Source: Caryophanales bacterium UBA6985 (GTDB lineage: Bacteria > Bacillota_I > Bacilli_A > RF39 > UBA660). Taken from it: a DNA stretch of 10,307 nucleotides. The DNA is taken from assembly GCA_002450035.1 (NCBI GenBank), contig DJYF01000007.1, positions 1 to 10,307 on the forward strand, given 5' to 3'. The number at the start of each line of letters is the position of its first letter. The stretch's first letter is position 1. Under the pieces are notes generated by a model. It did no database searches. It worked only from the letters and a program-made list of their open reading frames with translations, and was not told the DNA's origin. Positions 1 to 6,035 of the stretch are shown here, one piece after another. Position numbers and translations under genes: made by a program.

Positions 1-519
1 ACTAATTGTAATGTTCTTGAAGGTTTACTTGACCTTGAACTTAACAATTATGATTATATTTTAATTACTAAAAGTACTAAAGACAGATTAAGTATAGGAA
101 ATCATCTTATGCTACATCCTCTTTACGGGGGAGCTGACAAACTCAATATAGGAGTTATTAATCTCCCATCTGAAAATTATAGACTTAAACAAATAGAATA
201 TGATTGGCTTTCTAAAAAAGTTAAAGATGATGGACTTATCCTTAGTCTTCTTGACTTTGATAGGACTGGTCGTGATGGTGCTAAGTATCTATGGGATAAT
301 TATAACATTCCTTATCTCTTTATAACTCGTGGTGAATTTGGTCTTCCTAATTTTGATTGTAAAGATTTCGCAGACCTTCACGATAAATTTAACAAAGACC
401 AAATTAATAAATTTATTGAAGATACTAAAAAATATGTCGAACTTAGATTTAGAGAACCTTCACAAGATAATGATGCCTATTACGGAGGGTTATCGAGTGA
501 TTTGCTCCCGTTCTATTAA
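1..519 (+). CDS. DnaG-type primase, Toprim domain (C-terminal part, 5' truncated)
   Basis: The frame is open from base 1, so the gene begins outside the window; 172 residues are visible. It would synthesise RNA primers for lagging-strand replication. The Toprim signature is clear: an ITKSTKD stretch (visible residues 22-28) matching the lysine-containing 'TKS-x-KD' strand of phage primases, then LDFDRTGRDGA (84-94), the metal-binding DxD motif, then KDFADL (121-126), the usual acidic motif at the end of the domain. The zinc finger and most of the RNA-polymerase core lie upstream and cannot be seen. The C-terminus has no recognisable helicase-binding domain. A start at the internal ATG at 109 would cut the Toprim fold, so it is rejected. 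Neighbouring ligase and dUTPase genes fit a replication block. Family assignment is from motifs; the detailed role is inferred. Confidence 0.85.
   Translation, partial: TNCNVLEGLLDLELNNYDYILITKSTKDRLSIGNHLMLHPLYGGADKLNIGVINLPSENYRLKQIEYDWLSKKVKDDGLILSLLDFDRTGRDGAKYLWDNYNIPYLFITRGEFGLPNFDCKDFADLHDKFNKDQINKFIEDTKKYVELRFREPSQDNDAYYGGLSSDLLPFY
124..134 (+). repeat. TACGGGGGAGC word, copy 1
   Basis: Inside the primase Toprim region, coding Y-G-G-A. One of four exact copies in the window. Confidence 0.8.
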
Positions 520-544
520 TAAAACTGAACGAGAAAGTGTAATA

Positions 545-919
545 ATGATTCCTATTACAGAAAAGGAAGAACATAGTCTAGACAATGGATATCTTCATTG
601 GGTTAGAGGTAGCTATGAGTTTATAATAGAGCCTGCAAATAAGCCTATTTATGGTCTTATAGATTTTACTACAAACTCTGATGATTACCATGTTTTAGAA
701 ACAATGAATTGGCTAGATTGGGTTACAGGTTTTGGAATAGTAATTCCTGCGAATTATGACTATGAACATCATTGTTGTTATAGTCCTATAAAGATTGCAA
801 AAACCTATGACACTTCTAATCCTGCTAAAGTTGCACAATACCTTCACGGTTGTCTTGGTAAACCTGAACGTGTTTGTATTTTCAAAAGAAAACAATATGG
901 ATATAAAAAGTCTAAATAA
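545..919 (+). CDS. Hypothetical protein, 124 aa
   Basis: I do not recognise this protein. I chose the ATG at 545 because it clears the primase stop at 519. The same frame is open further upstream, with ATGs at 470 and 473, but using them would overlap the primase by about 50 bases. The protein has mixed polarity and is rich in aromatic residues (several Trp and Tyr), with no predicted membrane segment or signal peptide. A paired-cysteine stretch (HHCC, around residues 78-81) could bind metal, but no full motif is present. The C-terminus is basic (KRKQYGYKKSK). The next gene starts 23 bases before this one ends, suggesting translational coupling within the primase-ligase operon. Confidence 0.7.
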   Translation: MIPITEKEEHSLDNGYLHWVRGSYEFIIEPANKPIYGLIDFTTNSDDYHVLETMNWLDWVTGFGIVIPANYDYEHHCCYSPIKIAKTYDTSNPAKVAQYLHGCLGKPERVCIFKRKQYGYKKSK

Positions 920-1409
920 ATATATTATCGAACTTGATGATAGAGATAAACAAATAATAGACCGTAGAGTTGCTGAGAAAGGTATTGAGAATTATCTTTC
1001 TCAGCAATTAGTTTATTTAGATTGTACTCATATTATTAATAATATGCGAATGATGCAAACTATTGGTTATCCTTATCAACTAGAAATTAGTTCTTATCTT
1101 TATGTTCTAAATAAAGCTGTATGGCTTGATGGTTGCCAAGATGACCATAAGAAAGAATGGACTGACAAACTTCTTAAACGTCATAATGCTAATTTAGAGT
1201 ATGAAAAAGATAATCCTCCTATTTGGTATGGTGGTAAGAAAGCTAAAGATGAATGGGATAAAAAGCATAATAAGCACCCCCGTAGAAAGAATAAGAAAGA
1301 GCAAACTATTCCTGGTCTTGGTAAAGAAATTAGTGCTGCTCAAAGACTTAAAAATCTTACTGCTCAATTTGGTCCTCTTAATTTTAAACTTAAACCTACT
1401 AACAAATGA
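897..1409 (+). CDS. Hypothetical protein, 170 aa, basic C-terminus
   Basis: No family is recognised. The open frame reaches back to 795, but that part overlaps the previous gene deeply and encodes an implausible hydrophobic stretch. The ATG at 897 gives a natural N-terminus (MDIKSLNKYIIELDD) and a modest 23-base overlap. The first 100 residues look helical and acidic/polar. Residues 115-145 are strongly basic, with repeated Lys/Arg and His (for example KHNKHPRRKNKK), which would suit nucleic-acid contact, although this is only inference from charge. The tail ends in a Pro/Lys-rich stretch. Its stop overlaps the next start as ATGA, indicating coupled translation. Its place between primase and ligase hints at a replication accessory role without proving one. 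Confidence 0.7.
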   Translation: MDIKSLNKYIIELDDRDKQIIDRRVAEKGIENYLSQQLVYLDCTHIINNMRMMQTIGYPYQLEISSYLYVLNKAVWLDGCQDDHKKEWTDKLLKRHNANLEYEKDNPPIWYGGKKAKDEWDKKHNKHPRRKNKKEQTIPGLGKEISAAQRLKNLTAQFGPLNFKLKPTNK

Positions 1410-1609
1410 GTCGTGTAAAACCTTATGAAACGCTTACACCTATTGAAAAGAAAGCTCGTAATGCTTTTAAATATACTAGATGTAATGGTTGTTTCTATGA
1501 GCACAGTTGTACTACAGAATTATTTGCAGTTTGTATAAGTTCTTATACTAAAGGTTTTGTAAGAGGTGTAAAATATCATAGACAAGTAGTTAAAAATAAA
1601 AAGAAATGA
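1406..1609 (+). CDS. Small four-cysteine protein, possible zinc-binding, 67 aa
   Basis: This small basic protein carries four cysteines spaced C26-x2-C29-x5-C35-x7-C43, which could form a zinc site or, less likely, an iron-sulfur site. The first pair sits in RCNGCF, a typical CxxC knuckle. The C-terminus is Lys/Arg-rich (VVKNKKK), compatible with nucleic-acid binding. It begins inside the stop of the preceding gene (ATGA at 1406) and its own TGA overlaps the next ATG, so it lies in a tightly coupled string. I cannot name the family. Metal binding is inferred from cysteine spacing alone, and no histidine ligand is needed to complete the set. Confidence 0.7.
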   Translation: MSRVKPYETLTPIEKKARNAFKYTRCNGCFYEHSCTTELFAVCISSYTKGFVRGVKYHRQVVKNKKK

Positions 1610-1755
1610 AAAAGTATATTATAGTTTACTATGATAATAAATTTCATAAATTTGCTGATATTGAATATGAAGGTATGAGTAAATCTGAAGTAATACATAA
1701 GTTTATGAGTGAAACACCTAAAGACTTTGCAATTATTAATATTATAGAATTATGA
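1606..1755 (+). CDS. Hypothetical small protein, 49 aa
   Basis: A 49-codon gene fills the space between the four-cysteine gene and the DNA ligase. ATG at 1606 overlaps the upstream TGA, and its own TGA (1753-1755) overlaps the ligase ATG at 1752. Having the four-base ATGA overlap on both sides is the main evidence that it is real. The product starts MKKYIIVYYDNKF, alternating hydrophobic and polar residues that suggest a short beta strand, then a Ser/Lys/Glu-rich helix-like part. No motif, membrane segment or family is recognised. It may serve mainly to keep ribosomes moving into the ligase gene, but that is inference. Confidence 0.65.
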   Translation: MKKYIIVYYDNKFHKFADIEYEGMSKSEVIHKFMSETPKDFAIINIIEL

Positions 1756-2996
1756 TTACATTATATAAACGTAATGCTCAGGGAAGACCTCTTGTTTGGT
1801 CTATTGAAAAAATAGCTAAACAAATAGGAGTAGGTACTAGAGATGAGTATCTTAAAATTCAATATGGTCTTGTAGGAGGTAATCTTCATAGTGAAATTAT
1901 TCCTATAACTCTTAAAAATGCTAATGAACTTCAATCTAGAGTTAATGCCAAACGTAAAGAAGGTTATAAAGAATTAAGTGAGCTTAAAGATAGTAATAAT
2001 CTTCCTAATGAAGGATGGCTTAGTAAAGACCAATTAAGATTTTATCTTGAAACATATCTTCCAAAATATTCTACTACTTCTGAAGGTTTTGTTCTTCCTA
2101 TGCTTGCTAAAGTTCTTGAAGATAATAAGCCTTTTGATAAGTTTGGTAATATGCTCGGTCAATGGAAAATTGACGGTCTTAGATGTATTATAGGTGCTGA
2201 AAAGAATGCTATGGATTTATTTAATCCAGTAATTCTTACTTACCATTCTCGTACTGGTGAAAATTGGACTCCTAAAATGAAATGGATGGATGAAATAATA
2301 CTTCCTAAACTTAGTGTAGAACTACTAGATATGATGATTGAAGAAGGTGCTTGTCTTGATGGTGAACTTTATCTTCCTGGCTATTCAGTAAATGATATTA
2401 ATTCATTTGTTAAGAATGCTCAACTTCCACAACATTATCAACTTCAATATTGGTGTTATGATATTTGTTGTGAAAATATGAGTGCTAATGTAAGAGATAA
2501 CTTCCGTATTAAGAATATAGAACATAGTCTTGGAGAAACATTTGGTGATAAAGAAGCTCATTTAAATAATAAAAAACAATTATTTATTCTTCCTACTTAT
2601 GTAGTTAGTAGTATTGAAGCCGCAACAGGTTTACGTGATGGATTCATAGATAGAGGTTTTGAAGGTCTTATTCTTCGTAATCCAGCTGCTGAATATCAAT
2701 TTGGTAAACGTAATCAAGCTATGTTTAAGTTTAAGAAAGTTGATGATGGTAAGTTTGTTATTGTCAATATTACTTCTGAACATAAACGTAGTGACCTCCC
2801 TCTCTTTGTTCTTCGTAATGATATTAACGACGAACTATTTGAATGTAGTATCAATAAACCTCAAGATGTTCAACGAGAAATACTTGCTAATAAAGAAAAA
2901 TATATTGGTAAGTATGCTTTTGTTGAATACAGACAACGTAGTGGAGTAAATCAAGTACCATTTCATGCTCGTATTGTAGAAATAAAAGATAATTAA
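1752..2996 (+). CDS. ATP-dependent DNA ligase with WGR-like N-terminal region
   Basis: This 414-aa enzyme would seal nicks in duplex DNA by lysine adenylation, joining Okazaki fragments or repair gaps. Nucleotidyltransferase motifs appear in order: motif I WKIDGLR with the AMP-accepting Lys at 139; motif III LDGELY (202-207); motif IV EGLILR (304-309); motif V FKFKKV (325-330). The tail from about 335 looks like the OB-fold, ending in the typical VEYRQRSG...PFHARIVEI pattern. Residues 1-85 precede the catalytic core: KRNAQGRPLVWSIE followed by IQYGLVGGNLHSE, a conserved lysine-asparagine stretch and a GY end. This resembles the WGR-like, probably DNA-binding, region found before some phage ligases; that label is less certain than the ligase call. 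The start overlaps the upstream stop (ATGA). The ligase and primase share one operon ending at 3626-3668. Confidence 0.93.
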   Translation: MITLYKRNAQGRPLVWSIEKIAKQIGVGTRDEYLKIQYGLVGGNLHSEIIPITLKNANELQSRVNAKRKEGYKELSELKDSNNLPNEGWLSKDQLRFYLETYLPKYSTTSEGFVLPMLAKVLEDNKPFDKFGNMLGQWKIDGLRCIIGAEKNAMDLFNPVILTYHSRTGENWTPKMKWMDEIILPKLSVELLDMMIEEGACLDGELYLPGYSVNDINSFVKNAQLPQHYQLQYWCYDICCENMSANVRDNFRIKNIEHSLGETFGDKEAHLNNKKQLFILPTYVVSSIEAATGLRDGFIDRGFEGLILRNPAAEYQFGKRNQAMFKFKKVDDGKFVIVNITSEHKRSDLPLFVLRNDINDELFECSINKPQDVQREILANKEKYIGKYAFVEYRQRSGVNQVPFHARIVEIKDN

Positions 2997-2997
2997 T

Positions 2998-3270
2998 ATG
3001 AAAATACTATTAATAATTCTCTCAGTAATAGGCTTGCTAAAATTAGTGAGCCTATTTGTTTTGTGTGCTATTGAACTATATTGTCATTTTAAACATATTA
3101 ATGTCGATAATATTCAAAAAGAATATGGTTTATATAAAAATGACAGTTTTTATCTCATTCCTACTGTAAGTTTCGCTAAAGGTAAAATATACTTTGAGCT
3201 TGTAGCTTATTGGCTATGGTTCCAATATTATAGTGCTTATAGTATTAAAAAATATGAAGATACATTATGA
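2998..3270 (+). CDS. Small membrane protein, 90 aa
   Basis: Unrecognised. The N-terminus is a strong hydrophobic segment (about residues 2-28, Leu/Ile/Val-rich), most likely a transmembrane helix or uncleaved signal anchor. No lipobox is visible, although a cysteine occurs at about residue 23. A second, weaker aromatic patch (YWLWFQYY, around residues 71-78) could touch the membrane. The rest is polar and should form a small domain on one side of the envelope. It starts one base after the ligase stop and its TGA overlaps the next ATG. Possible phage roles such as superinfection exclusion or host membrane remodelling cannot be chosen from sequence. Confidence 0.75.
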   Translation: MKILLIILSVIGLLKLVSLFVLCAIELYCHFKHINVDNIQKEYGLYKNDSFYLIPTVSFAKGKIYFELVAYWLWFQYYSAYSIKKYEDTL

Positions 3271-3617
3271 ATCTCGTAGCTTATGATAAAGTAACTAAAT
3301 TTGTTCCTGGAAAAGATTATATTCAATGTAATTATAAAAGGCTATTATCCTCTACTATAGATTATTATGATAAATATTGTCTACTCAAAAGATTTGAAGA
3401 TGACAATAAATATAATTATTATGTTGCTGTGTTTGATAATGCACAGCCTAATATAAAACATAAATATCTTAAGAGAGATAATAATGGATATGTTAAAGTT
3501 TATCTTACTGATATTTGGAATGAACTTCCAAATTATATCACTAATGACAACTGTAACATTAATGTTGAACTTGTAGAAACCCAAGACGATGGGAAAGTAT
3601 ATAAGTTAATCTTCTAA
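3267..3617 (+). CDS. Hypothetical protein, 116 aa
   Basis: The last gene of the first operon, with its ATG overlapping the preceding stop and its TAA nine bases before a strong hairpin terminator. The product is soluble, very rich in Tyr, Asn, Asp and Lys, with no membrane segment. Alternating patterns such as YYVAVFD, YVKVYLTDIW and VYKLIF suggest a beta-rich fold. No catalytic or metal-binding motif stands out and no family is recognised. Coupling to the small membrane protein upstream suggests they may be used together, but this is only a positional inference. Confidence 0.72.
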   Translation: MNLVAYDKVTKFVPGKDYIQCNYKRLLSSTIDYYDKYCLLKRFEDDNKYNYYVAVFDNAQPNIKHKYLKRDNNGYVKVYLTDIWNELPNYITNDNCNINVELVETQDDGKVYKLIF

Positions 3618-3625
3618 TTGTAAGT

Positions 3626-3668
3626 AGTCCTGCTGATAGTGTTAATCATTATCGGTAGGACTTTTACT
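3626..3668 (+). terminator. Rho-independent terminator after first operon
   Basis: A 13-bp stem pairs AGTCCTGCTGATA (3626-3638) with TATCGGTAGGACT (3650-3662) including two G-U pairs; three further pairs can close the loop. It is followed by TTTTACTTT. It lies just after the stop at 3617 and is the natural end of the primase-ligase transcript. Confidence 0.82.
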
Positions 3669-3697
3669 TTGTTATCGGTTAATAATTACTTAAAATG

Positions 3698-3796
3698 CTC
3701 TATTTGATGCCTCTCGCTTTGTGTGTTGCAAGATATTGCAAGAAGTGATTAATTATATGCTGAAAATTTGACAGGCTGAAATCAAATTTCAAAATG
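3698..3796 (+). repeat. Noncoding repeat element, copy A
   Basis: This 99-nt intergenic stretch has a diverged second copy at 9913-10012; by hand alignment about 70% of bases match. Both copies begin CTCTATTTG, share TGTTGC in the middle and end with a hairpin followed by AAAATG. In this copy the stem AAATTTGA (3764-3771) pairs with TCAAATTT (3782-3789) around the loop CAGGCTGAAA. No reading frame is shared. It sits between a terminator and a promoter, so it is either untranscribed DNA or a separate small RNA. The direction given follows the flanking genes and is not proven. The copy also contains a direct repeat of TTGCAAG (3727-3733 and 3737-3743). Confidence 0.6.
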
Positions 3797-3819
3797 CACA
3801 ATTTTTAACACTTAAAATT

Positions 3820-3849
3820 CTTGTATATAAAAATAATTTGTTATCTTTG
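3820..3849 (+). promoter_or_regulatory. Bacteroides-type promoter (-33/-7)
   Basis: CTTG at 3820-3823 and TATCTTTG at 3842-3849 match the Bacteroidetes sigma consensus TTTG, ~19 bases, TAnnTTTG, with an 18-base gap after TTG. It directly precedes the ATG at 3854, only four bases after the -7 box, so the transcript is predicted to start at or within a few bases of the start codon. It should drive the 3854-7987 operon. Confidence 0.78.
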
Positions 3850-3853
3850 CTGT

Positions 3854-4072
3854 ATGGATAATAAAAATATAGAAATACAACTTATACATACTAAAGCTAT
3901 GGAGAATGATAATAGCTTTGGTGTTAGAGTTCTAATAAACAAAGAAGATAAGTCTGTTCTTGAGTTAAATCAAGAAGATATGCTTCATATTGGTGCTATT
4001 CTACTCAATGCTGCTCGTACATTTATTAATCATTCTAATATTAATGACAATGACAGAACAAGAAAGAATTGA
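3854..4072 (+). CDS. Hypothetical protein, 72 aa, first gene of second operon
   Basis: Unrecognised small acidic protein. The frame is open back to 3821, but that upstream part is the promoter itself, so the ATG at 3854 (MDNKNIEIQL) is the start. The placement leaves essentially no untranslated leader. A segment of strand-like and helix-like stretches (IEIQLIHTKA, GVRVLINKED, HIGAILLNAARTFI) suggests a compact alpha/beta fold. No metal or catalytic motif is visible. Its 3' end overlaps the DUF1599 gene start by 23 to 29 bases. Being first behind a strong promoter, it may be an abundant early protein, which is an inference from position. Confidence 0.7.
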   Translation: MDNKNIEIQLIHTKAMENDNSFGVRVLINKEDKSVLELNQEDMLHIGAILLNAARTFINHSNINDNDRTRKN

Positions 4073-4472
4073 CTTTGCTTGGGAACTTACTAAAAAGATA
4101 GTTCCTGAAAAAGAACTTCAAACTATTGAAGTTAAAGATTTTGTAGAAGAAGTTGTAAATATGGTTCAGCTTTATGCCAAAAAGAATCATGATTATGGTA
4201 ATTCATTTGAACAAGGAATGAATGCTATCGGTCTTCCTTATGGTGTTGGTCGTTTATTCGATAAGATGAATCGTATTCTTACTCTTATGAAAACTGAAGC
4301 TAAAGTTACTGATGAATCTATTGAAGATACAGTTAGAGATTTAGCTTGTTATTCTGTTATGACATCTGTTTATCTTAACTATTGTAGAAAATCTATTAAA
4401 GCCGATAAGATAAATGATGTAGACTTTGAAGGTGACGAATCTATAATTTTTTCTACGGGGGAGCAAAAGTAA
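4050..4472 (+). CDS. DUF1599-like protein (nucleotide modification associated domain 1 type)
   Basis: This 140-aa protein matches the DUF1599 pattern: AKKNHDYGNSFEQG (about residues 47-60), then a Gly-rich link, then RLFDKMNRILTL (about 71-82) and the acidic helix DESIEDTVRDLACYSVM (about 91-107). In this family the conserved K-x2-DYG, the DK-x-NR and the ES-x2-DT-x-DLA-x-Y motifs form an all-helical fold reminiscent of MazG-like nucleotide pyrophosphatases. The name 'nucleotide modification associated' comes from genomic linkage in phages with modified bases; activity is not established. The open frame reaches 3990, but its first part is hydrophobic and read through another gene. ATG at 4050 gives MTEQERIDF; ATG at 4044, two codons earlier, is equally possible. 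It overlaps the gene before it. Confidence 0.75.
   Translation: MTEQERIDFAWELTKKIVPEKELQTIEVKDFVEEVVNMVQLYAKKNHDYGNSFEQGMNAIGLPYGVGRLFDKMNRILTLMKTEAKVTDESIEDTVRDLACYSVMTSVYLNYCRKSIKADKINDVDFEGDESIIFSTGEQK
4454..4464 (+). repeat. TACGGGGGAGC word, copy 2
   Basis: At the 3' end of the DUF1599 gene, read in a different frame (T-G-E) from copy 1. It runs into the 19-nt repeat. Confidence 0.8.
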
Positions 4473-4478
4473 ACTATG
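4460..4478 (+). repeat. 19-nt direct repeat at start codon, copy 1
   Basis: GGAGCAAAAGTAAACTATG covers the last codons and stop of the DUF1599 gene and the ATG of the next gene. An exact copy is at 4735-4753. A GGAG tract lies 12 bases before each ATG, too far for a normal Shine-Dalgarno site. Confidence 0.85.
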
Positions 4479-4697
4479 ACAAGAAGAGAAGTACAAGCAA
4501 TAATTATTAAAGTTAGTAATATATTAGACAAAAATGTTGAAACATACAAAGATTTTCTTGATATACAAGAAGGTCTTATAGGAGAACACAATCCTCTTAT
4601 TACTAAATTTAGAACTGTTATAAATAAATTTAATAACGATTCTAATAAAGTTCTTAAAGCTGTGTGTGATGATTTACAAAACTTATATCCTATATAA
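4476..4697 (+). CDS. Hypothetical helical protein, 73 aa
   Basis: No family recognised. The protein looks almost wholly helical and contains no cysteine apart from one near the C-terminus (VCDDL). Charged residues alternate with Ile/Leu/Val in a pattern that could form a short coiled coil or helical bundle. The start at ATG 4476 lies four bases after the DUF1599 stop. The 19 bases ending in this ATG (4460-4478) are repeated exactly before the start at 4751, so the translation-start context of both genes is identical, which supports the start chosen. The function is unknown. Confidence 0.68.
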   Translation: MTRREVQAIIIKVSNILDKNVETYKDFLDIQEGLIGEHNPLITKFRTVINKFNNDSNKVLKAVCDDLQNLYPI

Positions 4698-4702
4698 AAA
4701 TT

Positions 4703-4747
4703 ATGAATTTTATTAATCCTAGTTTTGATATTTTGGAGCAAAAGTAA
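4703..4747 (+). other. 14-codon mini-ORF, likely a duplicated gene tail
   Basis: ATG at 4703 opens a 14-residue frame (MNFINPSFDILEQK) ending in the same bases that end the DUF1599 gene (codons for E-Q-K, then TAA). It is best read as a remnant left when the 19-nt junction was copied, or as a short leader peptide for the gene at 4751. There is no evidence that it is translated. Confidence 0.35.
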
Positions 4748-4753
4748 ACTATG
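4735..4753 (+). repeat. 19-nt direct repeat at start codon, copy 2
   Basis: Exact copy of 4460-4478, again ending in the ATG of a gene (4751). The upstream sequences differ: copy 1 has TACGGGG before it and copy 2 has GATATTTT, so identity stops sharply at the left edge. Confidence 0.85.
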
Positions 4754-5011
4754 AATTGGTATCGTATAAAACCTTGTCCAAAATATGTTATAAGTGAAGA
4801 TGGTAATCATGTTCTAAATACTGAACGTATGACTGTTCTTCATCATCAAACTGGTAAAGTTTCTGCTGGTAGAAGAGTAACTCTATATTATAATAAGACT
4901 TTTAAAGGACAAACAAAAGCTTATAGACAAGCTTATCCTTTAGAACATCTTAGAATTTTTATTAATGACGATAATAAAGTTAATATTGATGAAACTAATA
5001 TAATTTGGTAA
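4751..5011 (+). CDS. Small protein, possibly NUMOD4-like, 86 aa
   Basis: The N-terminal half, W3 then PKYVISEDGNHVLNTERM (about residues 10-27), resembles the NUMOD4 pattern (W, then Y-x-[IV]-S-x2-G-x-V) seen at the front of HNH homing endonucleases and in some standalone phage proteins. The middle (VTLYYNKTFKGQTKAYRQAYPLEHLRIF) would then supply the remaining strands. There is no HNH or GIY-YIG nuclease domain here, so if the family is right this is a DNA-binding remnant or a standalone module. The match is by eye and weak. The start is supported by the repeated 19-nt start context. The next gene begins one base after its stop. Confidence 0.6.
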   Translation: MNWYRIKPCPKYVISEDGNHVLNTERMTVLHHQTGKVSAGRRVTLYYNKTFKGQTKAYRQAYPLEHLRIFINDDNKVNIDETNIIW

Positions 5012-5012
5012 T

Positions 5013-5210
5013 ATGCTATGTTGTGTTATTAAATATAGACTTTCTGAAAAAGATATTTATAGAAAAGGAATTTTAATAGAATCTTTAAATCCTTATACTG
5101 ATGTAACAGAACAAATTATTGTAGATGTTACTTGTAATCCTGTAAGTACTATTTATGATTTTGTAAGATTAGAAAATGAAGGTTGTTTTAAAACTAGTTT
5201 TTTATTATGA
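5013..5210 (+). CDS. Hypothetical protein, 65 aa
   Basis: Unrecognised small protein starting MLCCVIKYRLSEKDIYRK. It has a CC pair at residues 3-4 and two further cysteines, which do not form a standard zinc spacing. The pattern of strands (ILIESLNPY, EQIIVDVTCNP) suggests a small beta fold. ATG at 5013 follows the previous stop by one base. Its TGA overlaps the next ATG in the ATGA form, so it is embedded in a coupled gene string. No membrane segment is convincing. It is supported mostly by context and by codon choice like its neighbours. Confidence 0.6.
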   Translation: MLCCVIKYRLSEKDIYRKGILIESLNPYTDVTEQIIVDVTCNPVSTIYDFVRLENEGCFKTSFLL

Positions 5211-5380
5211 GTCAAGATATTAAATGTTGGTTTGGACTTCATCATTATGAAGTTCTTGAAAAGAAGGAAGTTAAAAATCCTTATGGTGCTGTAGTAGGAA
5301 CTACTATTATCTCTCGTTGTACTAATTGTGGTAAGATAAAAGAAGATATTGTTTACACTGATAGTCATTACAGAAGATGA
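5207..5380 (+). CDS. Small zinc-ribbon-like protein, 57 aa
   Basis: This short gene fits exactly between its neighbours, with ATGA overlaps at both ends (5207 and 5377). The product begins MSQDIKCWFGLHHYE and later has SRCTNCGKIKED. C7 with H12, followed by C38-x2-C41, is the arrangement of small phage and prophage proteins with a 'C-x-G-H ... C-x2-C-G' zinc ribbon. The four ligands would make one zinc site; H13 is an alternative. The function of such proteins is not known. Zinc binding is inferred from the spacing. No other domain would fit in 57 residues. Confidence 0.68.
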   Translation: MSQDIKCWFGLHHYEVLEKKEVKNPYGAVVGTTIISRCTNCGKIKEDIVYTDSHYRR

Positions 5381-5613
5381 TTTGGTTTATAATAATACTG
5401 CTTAGCTTATTGCTAGTACTTTATATATTTATGTATAATAAATTATACAAAGCATATAAAGATAAAGAGCAACGTTATAATGCTGCAATGGCTTGTCTTA
5501 CTGATTTAACTAATACTCTTAATGACCATCTTGAAAGCAATCTTACAATTGCTGAAAATGATTATGAGATTAAAGTTGTAGGTGAAATTAAATATTTAGT
5601 TAAAGATGCTTGA
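5377..5613 (+). CDS. Single-pass membrane protein, 78 aa
   Basis: Residues 1-20 are an uninterrupted hydrophobic stretch (Ile/Leu/Phe/Val-rich), followed at once by KLYKAYKDKEQR, so the protein should be N-anchored with the positively charged flank and C-terminal body in the cytoplasm by the positive-inside rule. The remainder is a probable helix (DKEQRYNAAMACLTDLTNTLND) and a short strand (YEIKVVGEIKYLV). It overlaps the next membrane-protein gene by 8 bases. The pair resembles a two-gene arrangement, but no lipobox or spanin pattern is present in either, so I do not call them spanins. Confidence 0.72.
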   Translation: MIWFIIILLSLLLVLYIFMYNKLYKAYKDKEQRYNAAMACLTDLTNTLNDHLESNLTIAENDYEIKVVGEIKYLVKDA

Positions 5614-5884
5614 GATTTGTATTACAGTTTGTATTGTTGTTGCTTTAGTTTGTGGTACTGTATGTTATATTTATAAAGAGAAAACATATTGTTCTGTAGA
5701 TTTAAGCGAACAACAACTTCTTATAGATATACATAAAGTTGCTATTAAAGAATTCGATAGAAATCAAAATGATATTGAGTCAAATGGAGAAATTGATGAA
5801 GATAGTACTTTATATGTAGCTGCAAATAATGCTCTTTCTGCTCTAGATACTATTGTTACATTAACAAAAAATTATAGAGAATAA
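5606..5884 (+). CDS. Single-pass membrane protein, 92 aa
   Basis: A hydrophobic segment (about residues 3-22, with three cysteines) is followed by YKEKTYC, giving an N-terminal membrane anchor. The C-terminal 65 residues are acidic and helical (for example VAIKEFDRNQND, EIDEDSTLYVAANNALSALDTIVTL). The cysteine at about residue 17 does not sit in a lipobox. The gene overlaps the one before it by 8 bases, so the two small membrane proteins are probably made together and may work together. No family recognised. Confidence 0.72.
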   Translation: MLEICITVCIVVALVCGTVCYIYKEKTYCSVDLSEQQLLIDIHKVAIKEFDRNQNDIESNGEIDEDSTLYVAANNALSALDTIVTLTKNYRE

Positions 5885-5894
5885 TGTAATTAAT

Positions 5895-6032
5895 ATGAAT
5901 GTGTATAAATTCTCAGATGGCGTTCGTTCTAAAATTGTTGTTGCTCCAAATGTAGCAACTGCTTCTATGCATGTAGACTTTGATTGGACTGACATTAAGT
6001 GTATTTACAAAAATGTAACTGTAGTTGATTAA
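5895..6032 (+). CDS. Hypothetical small protein, 45 aa
   Basis: A 45-codon gene (MNVYKFSDGVRSKIVV...) lies in the otherwise empty space between 5884 and 6036 and uses the same codon style as its neighbours. The product has strand-like alternation (KIVVAPN, IKCIYKNVTVV) and a WTDIKCIY stretch. No motif is recognised. The start follows the previous stop by ten bases, and the next gene begins three bases after its TAA. Compact packing, rather than homology, is the basis for calling it. Confidence 0.6.
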   Translation: MNVYKFSDGVRSKIVVAPNVATASMHVDFDWTDIKCIYKNVTVVD

Positions 6033-6035
6033 AAC

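Noticed and set aside
479..512. End of the primase gene resembles the hairpin element (TACGGAGGG ... GCTCCCGT)
   Set aside because: The stem needs a bulge and the similarity is partial; it codes for the primase C-terminus, so it could be chance.
3698..3706. TCTATTTG at the start of the repeat elements as a promoter -7 box
   Set aside because: Differs from TAnnTTTG at the second base and has no TTTG at proper distance in either copy.
4460..4463. GGAG as a Shine-Dalgarno site for the gene at 4476
   Set aside because: It is 12 bases before the ATG, too far, and Bacteroidetes hosts make little use of such sites.
5377..5884. The two small membrane proteins as an i-/o-spanin pair
   Set aside because: Neither has a lipobox or a proline-rich periplasmic part, and they lie in the replication region instead of a lysis cassette.
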